Source: Oscarella lobularis (Eukaryota; Porifera; Homoscleromorpha; Homosclerophorida; Oscarellidae). From it: a DNA stretch of 64,000 nucleotides. Under the pieces are notes generated by a model. That model had not been told where the DNA came from and searched no databases. It was given only the letters and a program-made list of their open reading frames with translations. The position numbers were made by a program, and so were the translations under genes. This document shows, piece after piece, positions 21,421-34,170 of the stretch (positions are counted from its first letter, which is position 1; every line of letters starts with the position of its first letter). The stretch spans positions 1,674,001 to 1,738,000 of the forward strand of contig NC_089177.1 in assembly GCF_947507565.1 (NCBI RefSeq), given 5' to 3'.

Positions 21421-21952
21421 ATTAAAAGCAAAACGGTGCAGTACCTATGAGGAGTCATATTCTTATTAGAACCGGCTAAGTAAAAAACTCGGTATTTATT
21501 GCATGATCGTATCACTGGGGAGAGGGGCATAAATAAATCGGCGAGGAAACGCGCCCAGAGGTGATGACGCAATGAATGACGTCATCGCCACACTAAGCTA
21601 AAACAGACAAAACCAAACGCCACGGTCGCACAACGCTTTCGAAAGCATATTTCGAAGAGTTTCTAAGCTATCAGCAGAACGACTTTGCGCGGTTGACGTC
21701 GTCAAACAGTCTTAGCTCTTCGCACCGCACGTGACGGTGACGTCGAGTGACGTCGTGCGCGAGATCCCGGGGACCCCGACGAAGACGCTTCTATAGAAAT
21801 GTCACGATTTTCGTCGCACGGCGGCGGAAGCGGTTCGCGCACGGCCGTCGCGCGCGCGAACGAAGAAATTTGAAGCGAAGCTTAGAGTTACTCGTGCCGT
21901 ATTTACCGCGCGAGGCCGTGACGTCTTTTTCATCTTAGTAGTGTAGGCAGAG

Positions 21953-22702
21953 TTGAAGTGCTTTATCAAGCAAACGGTCAGCGAGGCAATAGCCGAAGCG
22001 AAAGAAAAAGAGGAAGGCGAGCGCCTTCTTGATGGAAAAACTTCGGGAAGATCGTCGGCATCGTCAAAGGCGACTCCTGAACAACCAAAAGGTCTTCTAC
22101 CTGATTTCTTGCAACCCTGCGATTTTATATTCTTTATATTTCAGATAGAAAAGGCTTGCTCCAACTGTATTTGGGGCAAAAGAAGAAGGAACGTCTCCCT
22201 TCTGCAAAACGTTTGAAAATGGGTCCGCCGTCTTTCGCCAAACCGAGAGGCGATTGCGTCAATGTAAGAAAAAGAGTACAATAGCGCCTTTTTACGCGCA
22301 TTGTGGGCTATAACGTTTATATTTATACAAATATGTGTATTTCCACGTGTATTATTCGCTTGACCAGAAGTATTATCCCTTCTTGTAAATTAAAGTGGGT
22401 ACAATGATGTACTCATTGGGGAAAGGAAAGGGGGTGCGCCGTCCTTCTGAAGGAACAGTCGGCTGCAGAATACTAACAGTTAAGCGATCATCTTCGTACG
22501 AATTAGAGCTGCAAGAGACGAGTATTTTCCAAATTCCAACAACGAAAGCGACGATGATTGCAACTATCACCTTTCCAACGACGACGGACATCGTCTTTCC
22601 GACAAAATTGATGGCAAGCAGTGGAATTTAGGACAATACCTTGACCGCAATGGGTTGTATGCAAGCAAAGTGAAGCTGCATCTTGTGGTGCAGGCACGAT
22701 AA
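21953..22702 (+). CDS. Possible exons of an unrecognised protein upstream of the kinase
   Basis: A charged stretch at about 21953-22090 (MKCFIKQTVSEAIAEAKEKE, then Ser-rich) ends near a splice donor. About 22477-22702 contains an acidic patch followed by GKQWNLGQYLDRNGLYASK and a stop. The spacing and splice-like borders suggest exons, possibly of the kinase gene's N-terminal region, but no family is recognised and the joins are uncertain. Confidence 0.3.
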
Positions 22703-22959
22703 GTCATACCGTACTTTTGACCAAAATAAAAGTGTGCCTTTTTGTGCAGAAGAAATGTGAACAGAAGTACCAAAGTAAACTGCAATCAGCTAACTGTGCG
22801 TTAGTTGGTTGGTTAATTTTTTCTACAAATTTTATATGTTTCATTTTTAGTTTCTAAAGAGAGCCATAACACGCGTGAGATGCAAGACATCCGTACCCCA
22901 TCCCCTCCGGTATCGGCACCACTTCTTCAAAGTCCTTCCAAAATTGTCACTGTTAGGAA

Positions 22960-23999
22960 ATGCAAATTGAAAAATGTTCCTCCACTTTGTTGGGTATGTA
23001 TGCTATAGACCAATTGCTCGTGCCTTTCGCCGATTTGAAAATCGGTAAGAGAATCGGTGGCGGAGGCTTCGGCGAAGTATTCCGCGGCGAGTACAGAGGC
23101 TCGGTCTGTGCCATCAAAAAAGTCTATGCTGCTAGTCTGGAAGCTGATTATGTTGAAGAAGAGCTCAAATCATTGTCGTAAGCGTATAAAAGTTAAAACA
23201 TAAAGCAATGGATTCATTAGTGCATTGTCGAAATAGAAAACTTAGACACCCGAATATTGTGTGCCTTATGGCTTTTTTGAAGGATGATCGCTTCTACTAC
23301 TTTGTTACTAGCTATGTGTCCGGAGGAAATTTAGATGACTTCATATTTGTAAAGGTAGGCTACGTAGCCAAAGCGTACGTGATGTAAAGTCCGTCTTTTA
23401 TTAGAGAGGCGAAAGAATTCATAACAAAACTATTGTTAGCGTTGGAGACAAGATGGCTTCTGCACTTGCGTATATGCATGGTCTCAAACCTCCACTTATT
23501 CATAGAGACCTCAAACCTGCCAATGTTCTGGTAATGTTACGGCGTTTTTGCCAAGTTGTCCACAATGCTCTAAATCATTCCCGTTTCTGTTTAGATTGAC
23601 GAAGCTAGGCTGAATGTGTACCTGTGCGACATGGGCCTTGCTCGGGTTAAAGCCGGGATGGCAACTCTAACCCGCTGTGGCGCTGATGGCACTCCGGGTT
23701 ATATTTCGCCTGAGACTGCCATTCACCGCCAGTGTGGCCTTTCTTCGGACGTCTGGGCATTCGGGCTGATACTTATTGAGCTTTGCACTCGTAAGAGAGC
23801 GTGGGGCGGCTTAGTGTCTACGGTGGAAATCACAAGCTTGCTGCTGCAAAAGGTCATGCCAGATGCACTGAAAGATGTTCCTAGTCCGTTTCACTCCATT
23901 TGCCAGTCATGCCTGAAATACGATCCTAAAGAAAGGCCTACGATGGAATCGGTAGCGCGACAAATAAGAGATTTGACCGTTCCGTTTCATGCCAACTAA
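22960..23999 (+). CDS. Protein kinase (Ser/Thr-like), four exons, DMG instead of DFG
   Basis: Exons are 22960-23177, 23246-23354, 23405-23530 and 23595-23999, and all junctions keep frame. The kinase fold is complete: glycine loop GGGGFGEVFRGEYRG, VAIK-type lysine in VCAIKKVY, Glu-bearing helix (EEELKSL), HRDLKPANVL catalytic loop, CDMGLAR in place of DFG, GTPGYISPE activation segment, DVWAFGLILIEL and RPTMESVARQIRDL. The metal-binding Asp of DFG is retained and only Phe is replaced by Met, so activity is possible. Overall it looks like a tyrosine-kinase-like (TKL) or RIPK/MLK-type domain placed at the C-terminus. The start Met is uncertain; an upstream exon (Pro/Ser-rich, at about 22852-22975 in another frame) could be joined by alternative splicing. 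Confidence 0.8.
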
Positions 24000-24399
24000 A
24001 GCTCACTTCAATTCATTTGGATCTTGTTCGTTGGATTGTGGTTGCTGGATGAAAACGTTTGATTTTGTGTCATCTATAGAGATGTAAGAGTGGAGTCTGT
24101 TCGGCAAATTTTCTCCGCATTTTACCAATCAATGCAGACCTTTTAATTAAAAACAGATCATTAGTCACTAAAGTATCCATTGACAGATTTTTTGCGCGCC
24201 TGTTTCTGTGAACGTATGCACGTGTGTCTGTGTGCTTCTTCGTAAAGTGTTAACGCCCTCCTAAAACTCTATTTGTAGAACGTTCTCTGAAACGTTTCTC
24301 TTTTATGCGTACCGTACCGTACACGCAATTTAGGGTTAGGATTGTTGTAAATCGTCACTTATTGCGCTGATAATCGCATTGTACGCAACTAGAGCCTCA

Positions 24400-26039
24400 T
24401 CCGCATTCTGAGGCTCAGCGATGCCTTTCTCCGTCATAATGCATTTGCTAAGCTATCGAATTCGGCGGGGCACTCACGCGGCTTAGGCTTGCGATACTCT
24501 TCAGAAGAAATTGTAGAAAAATCTTTTCTATCGAGAGGAAATCGGTAAGAAATTCCACCTGAAAATGTCTTGTTACCTAAATCGCAATGCCAATAAAAAG
24601 TTCACCTTCAAGCTCCGCCGCATAATAAAGTAATTCCGGGACACCGCCTGGCGAATGACCTTCCCTGCACTTCCTCAGACGATGGAAGTTCCACTCTCTC
24701 TTCACCCCATCAAGCTCGCCTTGAATGAGGTTCATAAAGCAAAATCTCAAGCAGTCTCTAATTAGAAGAACTAAGCATTATTTTAAAACTACAGAGGCAG
24801 CAACAAGATCTTCACTTGTGGAGGTCAGATGAATCGAACAGACCCATATCTTGCATATCCTACGAGATGTTTTGATGACGAACTGCCTGCTCCTAGCTGG
24901 CACATTTCAAGTTATATACCTTGAAAAAGTCCATCCAAAACCCAGCGCCACTTCTCCTTAGCTGGCCCCACCACGCCTCTATTCGCTAATAATTCTAGTT
25001 TTAATATTGGAAAATACAAGGGACACCGGCGTTCTTGCCTGATTAGCCGTAGATCTACCGTACATAAAGCTACGATTTCTCCTCATGTCGTCTGTATCTT
25101 TGTGACGGAGAAAAGGCTGTATTCCGGCAATTGTTGTGTTCTCCGTTCCTCTGTCGGAGCGAAGAACACGAGGAACGCCTACTCGTTAACAAAACTTTAA
25201 AAATATATCCCTGATCCACTGATGAAGCTGACCATCAATGTCTCTAATACACTGAATGTAGTAGTCTGCAACAACAAGAGGGTCATTGTTTGTTGTTGCA
25301 ACTTCTAGCCACATTATTCGCCTTGAAAATCTAAATCAATTGTATTCAGACATAGATTTTTAGGCGCATGTTTTTAACCCGTCGATACAGCCGTGGATGG
25401 CAAATCCGTATGGCTTTAGTTTGTCGTACCCATCCATGCGCCATAAGTAGTCAGGTCCCTAATCAAATCGTACAGGGCAAAAGCCGAAATATTTCAAATT
25501 ATTTTACAGTATGTGCTCTCACCTTATTATGATATACTCTTCGCTTTAATCGGCGTCTCCTCCTCTCCCTTGCGCCGTCAGGGTCGATTTCTCGGCAAAC
25601 AAGCATAACAAGATCTCTACTTTACGTACTTTCAAAATTGTATGCGTATGCAGTGGACTACACGCAACCTTGGAACGGAAAGTCGATATTTTTGGTCAAG
25701 CCTCTTCCACATGGCTCTGTAACCTAAATTCTTTCCGCCAATCTAATTCTCATTCTGGAGGCAATTACGGTAAACTAGTACTACTTTGGACGTTAAAAAG
25801 TAACTAACTCTAATAGCATCCTCGACATCTTCAAGAGAAACAGATGCACTTCTTCTCCGGAGACCCATAAAACGCAAACGCCTTTTCAACTGATGAACGG
25901 TGACGCGAACGCCGTGCCTCCGGTGAAGAAAAAGGCAAATCTCGGCGTAGGTTAGTCCGTCATGAAAGTAAATTTCCATTAGACGTTGTAGACCGTCAAT
26001 CGCATCGTCTGGAACACCGTCAAGTGAAATAGTCGCCAT
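24400..26039 (-). pseudogene. Second rve-type (integrase-core) transposase, decayed
   Basis: On the minus strand it starts MATISLDGVPDDAIDGLQRL with the HTH region (FHDGLTYAEICLFLHRRHGV, LKRRLRFMGLRRRSASVSL) at 26039-25743. DDE blocks follow: RMDGYDKLKPYGFAIHGCID (about 25.45-25.38 kb), GVPRVLRSDRGTENTTIAG (about 25.17 kb) and RIEAWWGQLRRSG (about 24.98 kb). The family's C-terminal signatures come last (GLFDSSDLHK; FCFMNLIQGELDGVK; WNFHRLRKCREGHSPGG, PELLYYAAELEG) near 24.83-24.60 kb. The three catalytic positions D, D, E are preserved but stops and frame changes occur between blocks. It belongs to a subfamily distinct from the transposase at 15.7-17.0 kb. Confidence 0.7.
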
Positions 26040-26064
26040 GTTGCAAGAACACCTAACGACGCCC

Positions 26065-26260
26065 GTATTGAAATGAAGTTACCCGTATTGACAAGTGAGA
26101 AGTGGGAATTAATTGACACGTACTAACGTACTAAGAAGTGACCCGTACTAAGAAGTGAGAGTAGGAAGTGAGCCGTACTAAGAATTGAGAGTGGGAAGTG
26201 ACCCGTACTAAGAAGTGACAAGTGGGAAGTGACCCGTACATAGAAGTAGGAACCCCGTAT
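26065..26260 (+). repeat. ~27-30-bp minisatellite (CCCGTACTAAGAAGTGA type)
   Basis: Imperfect tandem units such as TGACCCGTACTAAGAAGTGA and GAGAGTGGGAAGTGA. The same units recur at 34.4-34.6 kb in the same orientation, on the other side of the RNF213-like gene. Confidence 0.85.
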
Positions 26261-29200
26261 CGGCCACTGTACTTAACCATTTGAATAATTTCAGTTCGAG
26301 TTACTCCTCCGTGGACTTTCAAAAGAAGCATATTTTGTAAGCCAGCAGTCTGCACCTCGATGCCAGTTTTCGGGTCTTTTGCTCCAAGCGCCTGTAGCAA
26401 ACACATGTATCGTATGAGTCGCGTTTTTCCGCAACCCGTTTCGCCAATGATAACAACCGGAATGCCGCATCGAAGTCGCGTGTGAGTCGCGAGAATTTTG
26501 ATGACGTTATCGGAGGTGAGCTCATAGTTGGGATCTGGATCTTCTTGATCCTCTTTGTAGTTGCGTCCCATCACATCACAGAGAACTTTAATTTTTCTTT
26601 TTTTCGACCACTCTTCGGAGTTCTCCTGCAGCCAAAATCCTTGAGTACAGAGAGCCGCACTTAAATTCCGAGACATAATCTGCTCGTCCAGTACCGCCGT
26701 CGTTTGCGTGCCCATCAGATGGCCATCTCTTGTGATCCGTAGGCCAATGGGCGTCATTGAATGTCGATCTTCGTTGAAGAAGAGATAAGGATGCGGACTC
26801 TGCTCCCACTTTCGACGCAGCAGGTACTGCTGCAAATTTTCCGTGTTCTCTATTCGGGTCAGATCTGCGCTCAGCGACGGAGTTGAGAAGTCTCTTGACA
26901 TTTTGATAATTAACTTTATAACAAAATTTTTGAAACCAAGGATTACAGAAGTCGCTGCGTTCGCAGTCGCGCAGTTGACTGCTCAAAAAGTTGACAAAAT
27001 GGCGAAGAATTGCCCACGACGGACTTGGCACGCCACAATGATGCAAAAGCGTTTGCAGACATATTGGAGGCGTACCTTCTGTTGTCCCAGGTTTAAATGA
27101 ATCAAGGTCTTTGCCCTTCACGAATCTGACCAAATATTGAACTGCGCAGAAAGTTCGAATTTCCAAACTCTCTTCCGTCCAAAGACGGCTCTTCAATTGT
27201 AGGATTCTTTCGTTTTTCAAGTAGCTCAAGCGCTGCCTTGGGGGATTCGCGGGCTATGGTAGGAAGAAAGTAGTGAAAAGGAATATGCTTTCGACATTCT
27301 TTTGTTTGAGCCTTCTTAATCACGCTGCTTTGATCTTCAGGCCAAGTGCATTCAAGCACGTACATGTCAGTCAGCCTTCGACCCTATACGCGTCCCTTTG
27401 AGTCGGTAATCTGTCCGAGTACCAAAAGATTAAATAGCAGATCTTCCAAGCCTCTTCAAACGGAAGGAGACACGTCTATATGAATTAGCCTTGACAGCGC
27501 CTGCTCCGGATGCGGAAAAGCCGGCTCCAGTGTATCTATTATCGCATCAGTATCTACAGTCAATTCATGAATTGGGACGATAACTTTAGTTGGCGGATCT
27601 TCGTCTCCTGCCAGATAGCTCCTAGCCTGTTATTTGGTATGTCAATCAATTTTTCGCTTATGTGGCTGACAAAAGGCGACTTTCCTACACCAGCTCGAGT
27701 TGAGTATACAAAGCGAAGCAGCACTTCTCGTGGTCAAGTGACTTAGCTGCCGGGGCCCATATCGTGCCCATGGGAGTGCGCAGCCTGAAACCTTCCGGTC
27801 CACGTTGAAATTGTGTCTTCAAGTAAGACTGCACTTCCTGTGGCGTTGAACAAAGTAAAGGCAACTTTCGGAATTGAACCAACGCAGAGACCATGTACGA
27901 CTTGTCTTCGTTCTCTGTTGAGCAAATGACAACTAGACGATAGTTTTCGCCACGCTGTCCTGTCAATCCTTGACTAAGCTTCAAAAACTCATCAAATGCT
28001 TCCCTGCTGACTTCGTAGCTCTGGCGATCGGCTCGAGCAAGGCAAAACACACGACCTTGACTTGGATCTTTAATGGCGCGTCTCCAAAACATAAAACGGT
28101 CTCAAGCGTGGTTTTCGACGAGCAAAGAAGAACTTCTTCCGCCGATGGAAGAGGCAGAGACGGTTCGGTCATGTAAAGTTGCAATACTGCTGGTATCAAT
28201 TCAGCCTGAGGCACAACTAGTAGATTTGGAGAGCCGTGTTCCAATTTGTCCCATGGAAACGGCCGCAGCGGCAAACGGGGTGCGTTTTTTGCTAGACTTT
28301 GCAAAAATTGACCGAGCTTTTCCAAAGTTAAATAGGAGCGATTGTCTGCGTTAAAAGTCGGAAAATCACACGATTCACGCTCAGGTTTGGGTTCATTCCA
28401 TCCAACAGGAGCTTCAAAGTTCGCAAGCGGTTCTAATTTTGTGTCCAATTCACCGCCGCCAAATCCTAAATCGTCGCCAGGAGACCCACCACCAAAGCGC
28501 GCGTCTCTACCAAAAGTAGAAAGAGATTCATTGCCGCCAAACGAAGCTTGACTTAGCAACAGTGCTCCTCCACTCAACAAGCCCCGGCCAAGGCCTCGTA
28601 GCCCAGCGCGACCAATCTGCTGACGTTTTGATGGCGTAGAGCACGCTCTTTGCATTGCCGTCCTGACGTCCTTTACGTTGATGTTTGGCTTGATGCATTC
28701 TAGTAATCCGTACACAAAGTTGGCCAGTACACTTTCTCTGTCATTAGCAAGCTGTCCTAGATGCTTTTCCAAAATCAGCAGTCGGGATGTTGTGAAATAG
28801 TTCAAATAATAAAATTTCGACCGGACCTCAAACATTCTTGCATTCCACTCTTCAAGGTCTTTTCCATTTCCTCTTCGATTTTCCTCATTCGATTACGGAG
28901 TCTTTCCAACCTCTCAGACACGGTACTGTCAAGTTCTTCACTTTTTTTTAATAGCGAAACGCAGTCAAAGGTCTGTTTCCAAGATAAGTATTTCACGTGA
29001 CCGGCTTTGCAGAGAGCAACTAAATTTAGAGCAAGTCGGGTAATGTTCTCTAAAGTAGTGATAAAAACGTTCACTTCACTCTGCCGTTCGCCGCTGTGAC
29101 CAGATATGAGATTATAAGCTTGCTTTGCAGATCCTGCAGGTCGGTTACGCTAAACGTTTTTCTTGCGCTACTGCCTTCTAATCGGCTTTATTCTTAAAGA

Positions 29201-31864
29201 GATGTAATCTCCAATGTCTCCGGGACTGTTAGTTGACAAACATCCGACCGTGTATTCGCCGCGAGAGTTGATCACCTCAACCTGGGAGAACGACGACACT
29301 TCAACCGAACCAAGAGACTCTTTCATGATCTTGAAATCTTCGAGAAACTTCTGAGTATCGCTCCACTTTCGTGGAATGAGTGGATCTCGTTTAAGTTTTT
29401 CAAATACCTCTCCACAAGCAGTCATAAATTGATCCAGGTTAAGATTTTCTTTGAAGTCAAAGCAAATCCAGCACAGGCGTCTTTCAGATACGCCACTTTC
29501 GACGCTTCAAAGTCCCCTTCGGAGCTAGATCTAGTGCCTGCCAACTCAACAAAGGTATCTAGTTCTCTCCACTCTAAAGAGAACGAGAAGATAATGCATT
29601 GCACTTCATTTGAAACAAAAGGCAATCGTACAAACCTTTGATTTCGTCTCTAGCCCACGTTATGAGAGACCCACAGCCAGCAAATTGATGCAGACAGCGA
29701 ATCTGTTCCGGTGTCATTTTTGCCAGGAATTTACCCGCAGAAACTAAGTCAGTATGGATGATAACGGCTGTTGACGAAATTCATCGGAATCCTACAAATA
29801 ATGCAGCAGATGCAAGGGTAAGTAACTTACACGCTAGTGTAGGTACCTGACGGCATATATCAACAACAGCAGGAAACGGCTCGGAAACGTCGAAATTCTC
29901 GCATACGCAGACCACAGCTCTAGCAGCGTCAAGTGCTTTGCTAAGAGTGTTGTACAAAGATAACTGTTTTACTCTTTCTGCCACCCACACAGCTTGATTT
30001 GAGTCGTCTGATTCCATTAGTTTCAATTCTGCCTCGAGCTTTGCAGAGTTGTCAAAAAGATTGCTGAAGTATTCTTTAACTTGAGCAAGGATAATGTCAC
30101 CTTTCTTCAGAGATTTGCAAACATCCTCCCATATTCCAAGTACTGGTTTTATCACCAACTGCACCAACTCCATTAATGTCATCGGCCTTCCTGCCGCTTC
30201 TTCATCTGTTGCTCGCTCATCGATGACTTGGCTTCTCCGTTCTCGCCAAAGATGCTGAAATATAATGCTTGTTTGCAATCTACTCAAAGGCTTCATGTAT
30301 TGCCAAACTTCACTCTTTAGGTCAAAATACAAAACGGTAATCTCGCCACTGTCATTCTCTTAGCCAGGCTGTTTATCGGCAGGGATGACACATCACGACT
30401 GCAATTAAAACTCATATCCTCAAGAGCGACTAAAAAAACAATGTAGAATGCGTGCAATACCTCATGCCTCTCGGTGAAGAGCTTCTGCACTGATATGGTC
30501 AGCATCATGGATGAAGGCACAAAAGAAGGTGGTTCCGAGTGCAAACTTAGAAGTCAACAAATAACTAAACTGGGCCGTATGATGCAGACCGTACCAAGCA
30601 GGCGCTCTACCGTTCTCTCAAAAATAAAAAAAGGCTGAGCTAGTTAAGGATTGGAAAGGCAGTCTTATTTTATTAGTTATAGAAAAAGTCTTACCGTTTC
30701 CTAGCGTTTGACAGATATTCACAAAATTGATAACTAGATTTTTTTCCTCTTTAAAGCGCCTCCATTCCTGACTGCGTTCTTTTATGGCTAAGGCAGAATT
30801 GTGTTTCAGACTGTCCTTCACTCGTTTAGCCTTATCAAGTGCTCCACATATGTCCAAAAATCGGTCTTTATTCGTCTCAACTAGTTCGAAATCTGTTACT
30901 GCGATTTCGCCTCGTGCCAAGTCAAGAGCATATCGTGAAAAAACTCTCGTTGCTAATTCAAGCGTTCTATCAACAACGGAAGAAGAACTGCTGGCTGAAA
31001 ATAAATCGCCTAAATAAGGAAGTTGAGGACGGTCTGAATACATGTATAGAAATTTCTGTGTACTAGCATGACGAAAATAGTGCTTCCACAGAGGCCAACT
31101 CAAAATGCTTTCAAGCCACTTTCTCTCTGGAGCTTCCTCAGCCGGCGTGTTACCTATAAGCAGAAATTGAAGCAAATAACAAAAATGATCCGAAGTAGTT
31201 GTGCAGCCGCTTCTGGCGGGCGGAGAAAGACTTTGAAATGCCTTTTCAGGATCTTTTTCAGCCTACAGTGAAAAGAGAGAACTTAACGTTCAAGCGAACA
31301 GTGATATTGCACAATGCTAACAAGTTTCTTGACTGCCGCTTCTGTGACCTCCATGAAACATCCAATAATAAGAGAATTAAGTTCCGCATTTTGCAAAGAG
31401 CTAAATCACTAAGAACTAAATCGCTGTCCGTCTAAAATAACAGATACACACTAGCTCACCTAAGAATGCTAAACTGACTGTTTTTAACGTGTTTGTAAAT
31501 CTTTCCGTGATAAAGGCTGTCCAGGGTTTGGAAATATCTGGCGTTACAATTTCTGTGCACAGCATATCACTCCACAACTAGAGAAATAAATAAGAGATAT
31601 AAATAAAAGAAGTATCGGTGCGCGTAACTGGCTTGCCTGAACTTCAGACCGAACAGATTCGGTAGTGCGCGATCTAGTTACAACAGTTGCGCGTTCAACC
31701 CATTCAAGAGTGATCGTAGCTGCGATTAGGAGTAGATCAAGAACATTGCGGTAAATGTCACTTTCAGTCCTTCGAAGACGACGTCGCTGAAGCAGCTTAA
31801 AGAGTTCTAAGCTGGCTTGAATCCCAATTTTCGTAGAATCATGCGTGTAAGAATCTTGTACCAA
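26240..31864 (-). pseudogene. RNF213-like AAA+/E3 giant protein, N-terminal half only
   Basis: Read from 31.86 kb leftward, many exons with short introns encode a large helical region. They then encode the RNF213 signature modules: TRAGVGKSPFVSHISEKL (Walker A of an early AAA+ unit, about 27.70-27.64 kb), HIDVSPSV, LLVLGQITDSKGRV, MYVLECTWPED, AVQYLVRFVKGKDLDSFK, SWAILRHFVNFLSSQLRDCE, then TSDNVIKILATHTRLRCGIP and VVIIGETGCGKTRLIRYMC (Walker A of the next AAA+ unit, about 26.46 kb). RNF213 is a dynein-like AAA+ ubiquitin ligase involved in lipid droplets and pathogen ubiquitylation. Here the frame runs into minisatellite just after the second P-loop; later AAA+ units and the RING/E3 module are absent. 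A 1-nt frame break occurs immediately before TRAGVGKS. Glycine-rich insert GRGLLSGG/FGGGSPGDD (28.6-28.4 kb) is unusual. It is truncated or disrupted, so I call it a pseudogene, but its exons are well kept. Confidence 0.8.
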
Positions 31865-32386
31865 GAAAACCCTACAAAGTAAAAGAGTGCTTTAGAGTAA
31901 GCCTTACATTGCTTCTGAGAATTTAACAGTTATTATCCCCAACGTGTCGCGCAGCACGGTCACCCTTGCAAAACAATTACATTTTTTCTTGAAGTTGGTT
32001 TCTTACCAGATCCTTATTAGTAGAATAGTGACTGCCAAGGCCCAGCGACTGCGCCCTTTTCAGCAACTAACGCCTCAGTGCCATTCTGCGCTACATCAAT
32101 CCAGTGCACCAACTGTTTAATCGGAGACGCTTATGCAATGGCACGAAACAGCAACGGATCCAAGGTGATAAGAGGAAGAAGCTTCACCTTACTATCATGC
32201 AACCTTTACAAAAATGCAGTTAAAGTCCATCCCAAATAAACAAGCTGACAATGCTCACCTCTTCTTGGACTTCCGACACTGCGAAGCCGGTGATTCTAGA
32301 TCATCCAAGCCCCACCATTGATCTTTTCTCCAATCTTTCTGCGGTAACAGGTTTCGCTACTTCAGACACAAAGTGGAAAAGTTGAA

Positions 32387-33294
32387 GTGCAAAATCCAAT
32401 TCATTACTATCGTCGTCGGTCCCGCAACTCCCTCCTCCTCCCGGGGTCCCTTCTCTTGATTAATCACCTGTCAGAAAGTCAGTGGCGAGACCTGGTCGCT
32501 CTTCCAATAAGTTTCGGTGGTTTTGGCCTGCAGTTTGTGTCATCTATCGCAGATGCTGCCTTTATGGCAGCGTGGAGTCGTTCAGTCGAAGAGCTCCCGA
32601 TTCGCTTTCCGGCGATATGGTCTTCTGGTCAATCGCCGGTCGACGTCCCTTTCATTCGCTACGATTTTAGTTTGTCCATCGCGCGTTTTTATTATTTCTT
32701 GGAAGTTCAGCTGAGAAAACTTCCATACAACATCTCAAAGATCTGTTTCCATCAAAATTAAAATTGAAGTTGCAACGCCATTGAAAGCAGAATCGGATGC
32801 TGCATGTCTAAATCATCTTTCGTCGGAAGCTGTCGACAATAAGGATCTAACGCGTCTCTGTTCGTGCCAAGGAAAGCATGCAGGTTGTTGGGTGCCCACC
32901 TCAAGGATGCTTGCGCTGAAACCTTGCGATTTTCGCTTAGCAGTGTTCTTGAGGCTGGGCCAGCCTCTTCCCTTTCCGGTTTGTATTACGACGTGCGAAT
33001 GTGGAAAGCCGATTGATCAAATGGTTACCACCTTGTCATCTTTTTTCCGCTGCTATTATGTGCAAGCATGGCGGCGGTCCCACATGGGCACACAACCGTG
33101 TCGTATCTGGTTGGGCTGACTGCGTCCGAGATGCTGGTCTCTCTTGCCGTGTCGAGCCCCGTCATGAATATTTCAATAACGATAATTGCCCTGATATCGT
33201 CGCTTTCGGCACTGAAACAGGAGAATTGTTAGAGCTCGATATCTCGTTGGCACATCCCTGGAGTTTTGAGGCGTGTCGACAGTCCCTCCTATAA
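32387..33294 (+). pseudogene. C-terminal part of a non-LTR-type retroelement with restriction-like endonuclease signature
   Basis: Two frames together show ESQWRDLVALPISFGGFGLQ, LNHLSSEAVD, DFRLAVFLRLGQPLPFP, CECGKPIDQM, CKHGGGPTWAHNRVVSGWAD (frame change), LSCRVEPRHEYFNNDNCPD, and GELLELDISLAHPWS. A Cys/His cluster followed by PD...ELD...HPW is typical of the tail of reverse-transcriptase polyproteins with a restriction-like nuclease. The RT core is missing upstream and the frame is shifted at about 33.05 kb. It ends at the start of a dispersed repeat array, perhaps its 3' tail. Confidence 0.65.
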
Positions 33295-34170
33295 TAATTT
33301 ATCAGGGTGTTTGTGCCTGGAGGCGAGAACCTGGAGTTAGGGACTGTTTTGATAACAGAAATAATCGAGCTAGAGTAAGGGACTACTGGAGTATCTATTT
33401 AATGAAGCCGGATTTAGGGACTGATCTAATAGACTTGATTGGGGTGGGAGTTAGTTAGGAACTCTGTGTCTGAGGACCTTTTTCTGACTCCGGCTCTCAT
33501 TGCTAAAAGTTCTCTACCCCAAGGGGTGATATGAATATGGACCTCCTCGTAGTGCATGTCGTAGTGTTACCAACGCTAATAACGCAGAATGAAGCTGGAG
33601 GTAGGGATCGACTCTTTAGATAACAGACATAATCAAGCCGGAGTCAAAGACCGATTTTAATAGACATAGTTAAGTCAGATTTAGGAACTGAGTATCTAAT
33701 AGGAATTGTCAAGTAGAGACCTTCCCTTCTATAATAATTAATCAGGGAGTCTGTGCCGGGAGGCGAGAACCTGGAGTTAAGGACGGTATTAATTAATAAC
33801 AGAAATAATGAAGCTACGGTAAGGGACTACAGGAGCATCTATCTAATAAAGCTGGAGTTAGGGACTGAGTATCTATGAGACTTCATTGAGCCGGAGTTAT
33901 AGGAAATGTGTATCTGAGGACCTTCACTTCCCTTTTTCTGACTTCGGCTCCCATTTCTGGGCGTTCTCTCCCCCAGAGGTTGATATGCGTATGGACCTCC
34001 CCGTAGTTCATGCCGTAGTGTAACCAATGCTAATAACACAGAAACAATGAAGCTGGAGCTTCGGGTCGACTGTTTATATAACAGAAATGATCAAGCCGGA
34101 GTCAGGGTCTGATTTCTAACAGTAATATTCAAGTCAGAGTTAGGAACTGAGTGTCTAATAGAAATTGTCA
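33290..34170 (+). repeat. ~435-bp dispersed repeat, two tandem copies
   Basis: The unit starting TATAATAATTTATCAGGG and GGCGAGAACCTGGAGTTA (33293) recurs at 33733. Inside are repeated phrases TTAGGGACTGA, TCTGAGGACCTT and GACTCCGGCTC. An inverted relative lies at 21.1-21.4 kb. It is non-coding. Confidence 0.8.
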
